From assembly GCF_900176515.1 (NCBI RefSeq), contig NZ_FWXV01000005.1, forward strand, positions 247,360 to 311,359: a stretch of 64,000 nucleotides of DNA. Reading direction: 5' to 3'. The translations under genes were made by a program, and so were the position numbers. Below the pieces are notes generated by a model. It had not been told where the DNA came from and made no database searches. It saw only the letters and a program-made list of their open reading frames with translations. The stretch comes from Kibdelosporangium aridum. GTDB lineage: Bacteria; Actinomycetota; Actinomycetes; Mycobacteriales; Pseudonocardiaceae. Below, in pieces: positions 44,200-51,216 of the stretch. How positions within the stretch are numbered: position 1 is the first letter of the stretch; every line of letters starts with the position of its first letter.

Positions 44200-44575
44200 G
44201 CATGGTGAATACAGAGTTCAGCTGGGGGCGGACACTGTGCACGCTGTGGCGCTGAATGTCGAACGCTGAGTGTTGTGTTCTGAATGCAGAGTTCAGGGCG
44301 GTAGCGGCTGGTTGTCCTGCGCTTGGTCGGCTATGCCGCTGTTGGGGTTGGGCGCTGTGTGTTTGAGGGTTGTGTGTTGTGTTCTGAATTCGGAGTGCAG
44401 CCGGGCGCGAGGGCTTGGGGCGCTGGGTGTTGAGGGGTTGCGTGCTGTGTTCTGTATTCAGAGTGCGGGGCGGCGGTAGGGCTTGCGGCACTGTGTGTCG
44501 GCGTACGGCGAACCGAAGGCGACTGGGCGAACATGGTTCGGCGTTGAGTGCGGTGTTCTGAATGCAGAGTTCAGG
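44200..44575. repeat. five-copy dispersed 23-bp repeat in a non-coding region
   Basis: A motif close to GTGTTCTGAATGCAGAGTTC occurs at about 44200-44221 (diverged), 44275-44297, 44379-44400, 44447-44469 and 44553-44575, spaced about 70 or 105 bp apart. Copies at 44275 and 44553 are identical over the core. The whole 514-bp region 44140-44653 has no credible gene; its codon pattern and GC content differ from coding neighbours. Confidence 0.8.
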
Positions 44576-44653
44576 GTTCAGGTGCGACAGTCGCGCGGCT
44601 CGTTCGGCCGCAGCACAGCCCCAGGCCTGTGACCTGGAGCGACATCCGTGAAG

Positions 44654-44726
44654 CTCCTCCAGCTGGACTCGAACCAGCAACCCTTCGATTAACAGTCGAA
44701 TGCTCTGCCAATTGAGCTATGGAGGA
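44654..44726 (-). tRNA. tRNA-Asn (anticodon GTT)
   Basis: A 73-base cloverleaf on the minus strand: acceptor TCCTCCA/TGGAGGA, anticodon stem TTCGA/TCGAA with loop CTGTTAA giving anticodon GTT, and T-loop TTCGAGT. CCA is not encoded. It lies directly against the terminator of the upstream gene, leaving no room for a separate promoter. Confidence 0.97.
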
Positions 44727-44771
44727 AAAAACCCCGCCGTCGGCGCGTCGCGAACGACACGCCGACGGCGG
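44726..44771 (-). terminator. intrinsic terminator abutting tRNA-Asn
   Basis: On the minus strand CCGCCGTCGGCG (44771-44760) pairs with CGCCGACGGCGG (44745-44734), followed by GGTTTTTT ending at the first base of the tRNA. It terminates the gene at 44784-45215. Confidence 0.9.
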
Positions 44772-44783
44772 TAATAGGGTGCG

Positions 44784-45215
44784 TCAGGCCTCTTCGCCGA
44801 GGTCGGCGAGAGCCTGCTTGACCTTGGCCATTTCTTCCTGGAGCTCGCGGAGCCGTGACTCGTGCTGCTCACGAGCCGCGGTGATCACCTCTTCGATCTT
44901 CTCGGCGATGTCCGGGTGCAGCTCCTGCGCGGCCTTGGCGACGGCCGTTGCTGGAATGGTGAGGCCCTGCACGACCCGCGTGCTGCCGTGCATCAGGTCT
45001 GCCTGCCAGGCACCGTCAAGGCTGCCCGTCACGGTCAGCGTGAGCTCGACGGTCCGGGTCTTCTTCGCGGTGCTCTTGGCCCGAGTGGCCTTCTTGGGCT
45101 TCTCCTCGGCTGCGGGAGTCTCGTCCGCGGGAGCTTCGGTGCCCTGTCCGTTGGTCGAGGCAGGCACCTCCTCGTCACCGGGAGCGCTTGCCGCCTCGGC
45201 GGTAGGAGCGGTCAT
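44784..45215 (-). CDS. Ala/Glu/Lys-rich protein with C-terminal coiled coil (resembles DUF6319)
   Basis: 143 residues from ATG 45215; the frame is open to 45251. The N-terminal 55 residues are acidic then basic (KKATRAKSTAKK) and disordered. The folded part begins VELTLTVTGSLDGAWQADLMHGS and ends in a coiled coil (EQHESRLRELQEEMAKVKQAL). It resembles actinobacterial DUF6319 proteins, whose function is unknown. It shares a short control region with cobQ, which is divergent. Confidence 0.7.
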   Translation of the reverse strand: MTAPTAEAASAPGDEEVPASTNGQGTEAPADETPAAEEKPKKATRAKSTAKKTRTVELTLTVTGSLDGAWQADLMHGSTRVVQGLTIPATAVAKAAQELHPDIAEKIEEVITAAREQHESRLRELQEEMAKVKQALADLGEEA

Positions 45216-45257
45216 CCTGGTCCTTTCGTGGTCACGTGGAGGGGGTATCACATCCTA

Positions 45258-45269
45258 GAACACGTGTTC
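45258..45269. promoter_or_regulatory. 12-bp palindrome in the cobQ divergent region
   Basis: GAACACGTGTTC is an exact palindrome 54 bp before the cobQ start, with a partial copy GTGTTCC at about 45278-45284. It may be an operator; no riboswitch is visible before cobQ. Confidence 0.4.
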
Positions 45270-45322
45270 GACCGAGCGTGTTCCAGGGGGCGTCAAGACA
45301 CTATCCCGATAGGGTTCGCCGG

Positions 45323-46843
45323 GTGAGCGGAGGCCTGCTGGTGGCCGGCACGTCATCGGATGCCGGGAAGAGTGTGCTGGTCGCCGGCCTGTGCCGGTGG
45401 TTGGCGCGTCAGGGTGTACGGGTCGCGCCGTTCAAGGCGCAGAACATGTCCAACAACTCCGTCGTGACGATGGAGGGCGGCGAGATCGGCCGGGCGCAGG
45501 CCCTGCAGGCGGCCGCCGCCGGGTTGGTGCCGAGTGTCCGGTTCAACCCCGTCCTGCTCAAGCCCGGCGGCGACCGGACTTCTCAGGTTGTCCTGCTGGG
45601 CAAGGCCGTCGGGCACACGTCCGCGTTGTCCTATCGGGACCGCAAGCCCGAGTTGTTCGAGACGGTTCTGGCCACTTTGGAGGGCCTGCGGGCCGAGTAC
45701 GACGTGGTCGTCTGCGAGGGCGCGGGCTCCCCGACGGAGATCAACCTCCGGCGCGACGACATCGCCAACATGGGCCTGGCCCGGGCCGCGAACTTGCCGG
45801 TCCTTGTCGTCGGTGACATCGACCGCGGTGGGGTTTTCGCCCATTTGTACGGCACGGTCGCGCTGCTCTCACCCGCTGACCAAGCGCTTGTTTCCGGGTT
45901 TGTGATCAACAAGTTCCGCGGTGACCCCGCCCTGCTCAAGCCGGGGCTCGACCAGATCAACCAGCTTACCGGCCGGCCGGTTCTCGGGGTCCTGCCGTGG
46001 AACGTCGACCTGTGGCTGGACGCCGAGGATTCGTTGTCCTACACCGCTGACGGCGTCGTGGGCAGGCCGAAGCCGCCGGTGGGGGAGCAGTGGCTGCGGG
46101 TCGCGGTCATCAGGCTGCCGAGGATCTCCAACGGCACCGACGTGGAGGCCCTGGCTTGTGAGCCGGGTGTCTCGGTGCGGTTCGTGACCGAGCCGTCCCG
46201 GCTGGCGGACGCCGACCTGATCGTGATCCCGGGTTCCAAGGCGACCGTGAACGATCTGGAATGGTTGCGGCACAACGGACTCGCCGACGCGATCGGCAAG
46301 CATGCCGAACGCGGGCTCCCGGTGATCGGGATCTGCGGCGGGTTCCAGATGCTGGGCACCAAGATCACCGATTCGTATGAATCCGGCGCGGGCACCGTCA
46401 CCGGACTCGGCCTTCTTGACGTGGAGTTCGAGTTCCAACCGGACAAGATCCTCCGTCGCCCGGACGGGTTCGTTTTCGGCAAGGCCGCGACGGGCTACGA
46501 AATCCACCACGGCACGGTCGTCGACCAGCCGGGCAACGGCCTGGTGACGCTGCCGGACGGACAAGCCGAAGGCGTGCTGGAGGGTGCGATCGCGGGCACG
46601 CACTGGCACGGCCTGCTCGAAAACGACGAACCCCGCCGCGAGATCCTGAACTGGGCGGCCGCGCACTCGAATCGAGCACACTTCAAGGCCGCCGGCAACA
46701 CGTCCTTCGCCCAAGCCCGCGAAGCACAGCTCGACCTGCTGGCGGATTTGGTCGCTGAGCACCTCGACACCGACATGCTCCGTCAACTGCTCGCCGAAGG
46801 GGCGCCCGCGGGCTTGCCTGTGTTGCCGCCGGGGGCGAGCTGA
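45323..46843 (+). CDS. cobQ: cobyric acid synthase CobQ
   Basis: 506 residues from GTG 45323. The N-terminal ATP-binding domain has GTSSDAGKS and PFKAQNMSNNS, and the C-terminal class I glutamine amidotransferase domain has GICGGFQMLG with the catalytic Cys and a late HWHGLLEND. The enzyme amidates four side chains of adenosylcobyrinic acid a,c-diamide using glutamine. It lies 12 kb from the main cobalamin operon and is alone. Its 3' end overlaps the convergent kinase gene by 61 bp. Confidence 0.96.
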   Translation: MSGGLLVAGTSSDAGKSVLVAGLCRWLARQGVRVAPFKAQNMSNNSVVTMEGGEIGRAQALQAAAAGLVPSVRFNPVLLKPGGDRTSQVVLLGKAVGHTSALSYRDRKPELFETVLATLEGLRAEYDVVVCEGAGSPTEINLRRDDIANMGLARAANLPVLVVGDIDRGGVFAHLYGTVALLSPADQALVSGFVINKFRGDPALLKPGLDQINQLTGRPVLGVLPWNVDLWLDAEDSLSYTADGVVGRPKPPVGEQWLRVAVIRLPRISNGTDVEALACEPGVSVRFVTEPSRLADADLIVIPGSKATVNDLEWLRHNGLADAIGKHAERGLPVIGICGGFQMLGTKITDSYESGAGTVTGLGLLDVEFEFQPDKILRRPDGFVFGKAATGYEIHHGTVVDQPGNGLVTLPDGQAEGVLEGAIAGTHWHGLLENDEPRREILNWAAAHSNRAHFKAAGNTSFAQAREAQLDLLADLVAEHLDTDMLRQLLAEGAPAGLPVLPPGAS

Positions 46844-47766
46844 ACAGTGATGTCCAGGCCGCCGGACGGGCACGCGGCGTACGAAAGTGTCCCGCCATGG
46901 GCTGTGACGACCGCGCGCACGATGGACAGGCCAAGGCCGGTGCCGCGAACCCGTCGGGAGCCACGCACGAACGGCTCGAACAGGCTGTCGACCTCGGCCG
47001 GGTCCACGACCTGACCCGAATTGACGATCCGCAGGAACGCCTGACCGGTGCGCACAGCGATGTGTCCCCCGGCGACGTTGTAGCGGACGGCGTTGTCGAC
47101 GAGGTTGTTCACCATTCGTTCGAGCAGCACGGGTTCGCCGCGGATCACAGCGGGCCGCAGGTCGGTCCGTAGTTCGAGGTCCCGGACACCCGCGAGGGCA
47201 GAGGTGACGAGGGCCGCGAGGTCGACTTCGCGCTGTTTGACCAGTCCGGTCTGACTGCGCGCCAGGATGAGCAGCCCGTCCAAGGTCCGCTGGCTGTGGT
47301 CGACCGCATCGCTGATGTCGCCTGCCATGGCGAGCAGTTCCGACGTGGTGGGCCGCCCGTCCAGCGTCACGTCGATCGCCGCGCGCATCGTGGTCAACGG
47401 CGTCCGCAGCTCGTGGGCGGCGTTGGCGACGAACATGCGTTGGCTGTCCAGCAGACGATCGCGTTCGGCGACACTGGACTGGATGACGCGCCCTGCCACC
47501 AGCCAGCCCAGCGCGGCGGCGACAACGACCACGATCCCGAGCGCGATCGCGGACTGGGTCAGGAAATCGGCCATGGTCTGGGCGTGCATGTCGTCCAGCG
47601 AAGCCGACAGCGCGTCCGGGTCGATCACCGGCCGCCCGGTGCCGAACGCCACGACCACCCGCGGCCGGTCTCGTCTGACCAGCAGAAAGGTCAACGCGAT
47701 CAGCACAAGCCCAGCGGCGAGCACCAATCCGGTGTAGAGCAGGGCCAGCCTGCCACGTGCGGTCAT
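46783..47766 (-). CDS. OmpR-type sensor histidine kinase
   Basis: 327 residues from ATG 47766. Two membrane helices (about 9-27 and 70-88) flank a short extracytoplasmic loop. The kinase core has ANAAHELRTPLTTMR (phosphoacceptor His), VNNLVDNAVRYN (N-box) and GTGLGLSIVRAVV (G-box). It overlaps the response-regulator gene by 4 bp. The divergent penicillin-binding-protein genes suggest cell-wall sensing. Confidence 0.92.
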   Translation of the reverse strand: MTARGRLALLYTGLVLAAGLVLIALTFLLVRRDRPRVVVAFGTGRPVIDPDALSASLDDMHAQTMADFLTQSAIALGIVVVVAAALGWLVAGRVIQSSVAERDRLLDSQRMFVANAAHELRTPLTTMRAAIDVTLDGRPTTSELLAMAGDISDAVDHSQRTLDGLLILARSQTGLVKQREVDLAALVTSALAGVRDLELRTDLRPAVIRGEPVLLERMVNNLVDNAVRYNVAGGHIAVRTGQAFLRIVNSGQVVDPAEVDSLFEPFVRGSRRVRGTGLGLSIVRAVVTAHGGTLSYAACPSGGLDITVQLAPGGNTGKPAGAPSASS

Positions 47767-48419
47767 GTCGCGATGCGGTACCCGGCCCCAGTCACCGTCT
47801 GGATGACCGGCGGGTCGCCGAGCTTGCGGCGAAGCGTGCCGACCGTGATCCGGACCGCGTTGGTGAACGGGTCGGCGTGCTCGTCCCATACCTTGTCCAG
47901 CAAGGTTTCCGCGCTGACAACATCGCCAGCGGCCATCAACAACCGTTCCAGTACACCGAATTCCTTGGGTGTCAGGTGCACGAGACGACCACCGCGTTCC
48001 ACACTGCGCCGTGCCGAGTCGAGCACGATGTCGCCGGCACGCAGGACCGGCGGCCGCGCTGGCACAACACGCCTGCCCAACGCCCGCACACGCGCGACGA
48101 GCTCGGTGAACGCGAACGGCTTGCCCAAGTAGTCGTCAGCGCCCAACGTGAGGCCGTCCACCCGGTCGGAGACCGTGCCGGACGCGGTGAGCATGAGAAT
48201 GCGTGATGTTCCCCGGTCCGCCAAGCGCCTGCACACGGTGTCTCCGTGCACCACCGGCAGATCACGGTCGAGCACCACCACGTCGTACGGCGTCAGTTCC
48301 ACTTTGTCCAGCGCGGCTTGGCCGTCCAGCGCGATGTCGACGACACAACCGTGCTTACGCAACCCCGTGGCGATGTAACCGGCCAGCGGTTGCTCGTCCT
48401 CGACCAGCAATACCCGCAC
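47763..48419 (-). CDS. OmpR/PhoB-type response regulator
   Basis: 218 residues from GTG 48419; the longer open frame is rejected because it has no receiver-like sequence before VRVLLVEDEQ. The receiver has Asp in VVLDRDLPV and Lys in YLGKPFAF. The winged HTH contains LTPKEFGVLERLL and VRITVGTLRRKLG with GAGYRIAT at the end. It is first in the operon with its kinase and faces the dacB-like gene across an 86-bp control region. Confidence 0.93.
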   Translation of the reverse strand: MRVLLVEDEQPLAGYIATGLRKHGCVVDIALDGQAALDKVELTPYDVVVLDRDLPVVHGDTVCRRLADRGTSRILMLTASGTVSDRVDGLTLGADDYLGKPFAFTELVARVRALGRRVVPARPPVLRAGDIVLDSARRSVERGGRLVHLTPKEFGVLERLLMAAGDVVSAETLLDKVWDEHADPFTNAVRITVGTLRRKLGDPPVIQTVTGAGYRIAT

Positions 48420-48505
48420 TGCCTGAAGTATCCGTATCAGGCATATGGATTTCGTATGGCCGCACAAGCCGTGCACCAGACAAGCGAGTCGATAGAAGTG
48501 CGGGC

Positions 48506-50005
48506 ATGAACAGAGAGCAACAACCGTCCCGGCGGACAGTGCTCGGCGGATTGGCGGCAACCGGCTTGCTGGCCACGACCGGCACCGCACATGCCGCGCA
48601 GGAACTGCCTGACCGGATCCAGCAGATCATCGGCCGCCCAGAGTTCGATGGAGCGCAGTGGGGCATGGCGTTCTACGCACCCGACCGCGGTGAGGTGATC
48701 CACGCGATGAACCACGAGGAGCTGTTCGTCGCGGCGTCGTCCTTCAAGGTTTTCATTGGTGCCACGGCATTCGAGGCGCTGGGGCCGGATCGCCGATTTC
48801 AGACCCGAGTCTGTCGTACCGGCCCGCTGACAGGGGGCGTGCTCAACGGTGACCTGGTCCTGGTGGCAGGCGGCGACATGCTGTTGTCCGGCCGAGTGGG
48901 GCCTACGGGCAAGCTGAACCTGCCCGAGCCGGACCACTCGTACCCCGGCGCGCCGCCACTGCCAGGTGACAGCTTGGCGGAGATCCGGGCTCTCGCCGCG
49001 CAGGTGAAGGCGGCGGGTGTGCGGCGTGTCAACGGCCGCGTTCTCGTGGACACGTCGTTGTTCCGGGAAGGCCGCGAGAACATCGCACTGAACAACCAGA
49101 TGATCACGGTGTCGCCGATGATGGTGAACGATCACATCGTCCATGCCGTCGTCACTCCGGGCAACGCGGTCGGCGCTCCTGCCGACGTTCACGCGGTTCC
49201 GCAGACGGGACACGTGCGGTTCGTCAACGAAGTGATCACGGTGAGTGGTACACCGAAGCCGCTTATCTTCGTGGACAACAGGCTCACCGGGGAGATCCAG
49301 CTGGGCGGCCCGGTCCGGTACGTGCCCTACTACGTGCAGGATCCGGCGCCGTTCGCCGCGGCTGTCTTCGCCGAAGCCTTGCGGGACAGGGGAGTGCAGG
49401 TTCGCGGTGAGGCGTGTCATGGCTCCCGGCGGGTCCCGATCGCGGAGCACACCTCGCTTCCGTTGTCCGAACAGGCGAAGGTGATGCTCAAGGTCAGCTC
49501 GAACATCCACACCGTCACCATTCCCTACCTGGTCGGCGCGATTGCGGGGCGTGCACACGACGATCCGAAGGCGTCCTACCACGAATTCCGGCGCGCGCTG
49601 TTCCGCGCGGCCGGACTCGATGGCGATCCGGCAGGCTCCGACCAGGACCTCTACACGGCCGACACGTTCATCAAGTTCCTGGCGCACATCGCGAAACGGC
49701 CGTACTTCCGGATCTTCCGTCTCACACTGCCGATCATGGGCAGGGACGGCACCCTGGCGGGTAACCAGCCGGAGTCGCCTGCGGCAGGCCACGTCTACGC
49801 CAAGACCGGCACCGGCTACATGAACAAGACGATGAACAAGGCACTGGCCGGATACATCGAGCTCCCCGATGGCCGGTGGCTGACGTTCGCGCAGTTCATG
49901 CGCAAGGGCGTGGCATCGATGGCCGAAGGCATCGCACTGGGTGACCAAGCGCAGGAAGCGATGGCCGAAATAGCCACCGCGGTCTACGAAGGGAGCCGAC
50001 GATGA
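48506..50005 (+). CDS. dacB: exported D-alanyl-D-alanine carboxypeptidase/endopeptidase (PBP4, S13 type)
   Basis: 499 residues from ATG 48506. A twin-arginine-type signal (SRRTVLGGLAATGLL, Arg9-Arg10, AHA-AQ end) indicates Tat export. The catalytic motifs of penicillin-binding proteins are in order: SSFK (SxxK), VSSNIH (SxN) and KTGTGY (KTG). Between the first two motifs is the inserted domain typical of S13 enzymes. It trims peptidoglycan stem peptides. The gene is coupled to the next by a 4-bp overlap. Confidence 0.92.
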   Translation: MNREQQPSRRTVLGGLAATGLLATTGTAHAAQELPDRIQQIIGRPEFDGAQWGMAFYAPDRGEVIHAMNHEELFVAASSFKVFIGATAFEALGPDRRFQTRVCRTGPLTGGVLNGDLVLVAGGDMLLSGRVGPTGKLNLPEPDHSYPGAPPLPGDSLAEIRALAAQVKAAGVRRVNGRVLVDTSLFREGRENIALNNQMITVSPMMVNDHIVHAVVTPGNAVGAPADVHAVPQTGHVRFVNEVITVSGTPKPLIFVDNRLTGEIQLGGPVRYVPYYVQDPAPFAAAVFAEALRDRGVQVRGEACHGSRRVPIAEHTSLPLSEQAKVMLKVSSNIHTVTIPYLVGAIAGRAHDDPKASYHEFRRALFRAAGLDGDPAGSDQDLYTADTFIKFLAHIAKRPYFRIFRLTLPIMGRDGTLAGNQPESPAAGHVYAKTGTGYMNKTMNKALAGYIELPDGRWLTFAQFMRKGVASMAEGIALGDQAQEAMAEIATAVYEGSRR

Positions 50006-51123
50006 CCACTCGCCGATCGGTGCTCGGCCTGTTGGGCGCGGCCCCGGCGATGGTGGCTCTGCCCGCAGCCGCCGAGACGACGGAGACAACCAAGACAGCG
50101 AAGGCAGCGAAGACAAAGGATGTCCGTTCGTTCGAACGGTTTTTGGCCGACCAAGCGGCGCAGGACAAGTTCTCCGGTACCGTTCTGCTGGCCCATCGCG
50201 GCAGGCCCGTGCTCATCCGTTCGCACGGCATGGCCTACGACTCGGCGCACAACACCAAGGACACGATCTTCTGCGTCGCGTCGATTTCCAAGATCTTCAC
50301 AGCCGTGGCGGTCGCGCAGCTCGCGCAGGCGGGCAAGCTGGCCTTCCACGATCCGCTGAGCAGGTATCTGGACGGCTTTCCGGACAAGGTCACCCTGCAT
50401 CACCTGCTGACGCACACCTCGGGGCTCGGGCGCCCGGCGTTGGGCAGCGGTCCGCCGCCGACCTGGCAGAGTTTCGACGAAGCGATGACCGGCACGTTGG
50501 ACCTCGTCCGGTCCACGCCACCGCAGTTCACCCCGCCAGGCGCGGAACACCGATACAGCAACGACGGGTACTGGGTGCTCGGCGCCGTCGTCGCGAAGGT
50601 GTCCGGACTGTCCTTTTTCGACTACGTCCGCGAGCACGTGTTCCGGCCTGCGGGCATGACACGCACGGACTACTACACCAAACCTCAAGTTCTGGCGGCC
50701 AAGGACATCGCGCATCCCTATTGGACACAGCCGTCAGGCGCCCGCGTCGACGGCACCGCCAGTCCGTACTTCCCGTACACCAACGGTCCTGCTGGCGGCG
50801 TCTACTCCACAGTCTCGGACCTGCTCGCGTTCACCCGCTCGTATGGCAAGGTGCTCCGCCGTCCGTTCGTCGACCTCATCACCAGCGGCAAGGTCGCGTT
50901 GCCGCCTGCGTCCTTGCCCACCCAGACGAACTTCTACGCGTACGGCCATGTCGACGCGATCGTCGCGGACCAGCGGGTCTTCGGGCACTCCGGCAGTGGC
51001 CCGGGCATGGCGAACCGGCTCGACGTCTTCCCGTCCGCCGACTGGGTGTCGATCGTGCTGAGCAACTACGACACGAGCGTTGATCCGATTGTCGCGGCGG
51101 CCCGGGAGGCGATCACCGGGTAG
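50002..51123 (+). CDS. exported serine hydrolase, beta-lactamase class C fold
   Basis: 373 residues. Tat-type signal TTRRSVLGLLGAAPAMVALPAAA. Catalytic motifs: SISK (SxxK), RYSNDGY (Tyr-Ser-Asn) and FGHSGSGPG (HSG). The layout is that of D-Ala-D-Ala carboxypeptidase/esterase-type serine hydrolases rather than a true beta-lactamase. It is translated with the dacB-like gene, so both probably act on the cell wall under the neighbouring two-component system. Confidence 0.92.
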   Translation: MTTRRSVLGLLGAAPAMVALPAAAETTETTKTAKAAKTKDVRSFERFLADQAAQDKFSGTVLLAHRGRPVLIRSHGMAYDSAHNTKDTIFCVASISKIFTAVAVAQLAQAGKLAFHDPLSRYLDGFPDKVTLHHLLTHTSGLGRPALGSGPPPTWQSFDEAMTGTLDLVRSTPPQFTPPGAEHRYSNDGYWVLGAVVAKVSGLSFFDYVREHVFRPAGMTRTDYYTKPQVLAAKDIAHPYWTQPSGARVDGTASPYFPYTNGPAGGVYSTVSDLLAFTRSYGKVLRRPFVDLITSGKVALPPASLPTQTNFYAYGHVDAIVADQRVFGHSGSGPGMANRLDVFPSADWVSIVLSNYDTSVDPIVAAAREAITG

Positions 51124-51176
51124 TTAAGCCGAGCGGTGGCTTCCTCCGCAGGGCGCGGAGTGCGAAAATGGAGCGT

Positions 51177-51190
51177 TGACAACGTTGTCA
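51177..51190 (+). promoter_or_regulatory. LacI-type operator upstream of GH92 gene
   Basis: TGACAACGTTGTCA is a perfect 14-bp palindrome with central CG, the form bound by LacI/GalR-family regulators in actinomycetes. It lies 27 bp before ATG 51217 and within the likely promoter. Confidence 0.75.
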
Positions 51191-51216
51191 GCCTCCATCC
51201 CTGCAGGAGGAACATC

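Noticed and set aside
44200..44575. Possible CRISPR array
   Set aside because: Unit length and spacing are irregular, spacers differ widely in length, and no cas gene is present.
44140..44653. Integrated element attached at tRNA-Asn
   Set aside because: No integrase, no repeated tRNA 3' end and no foreign genes were seen nearby.
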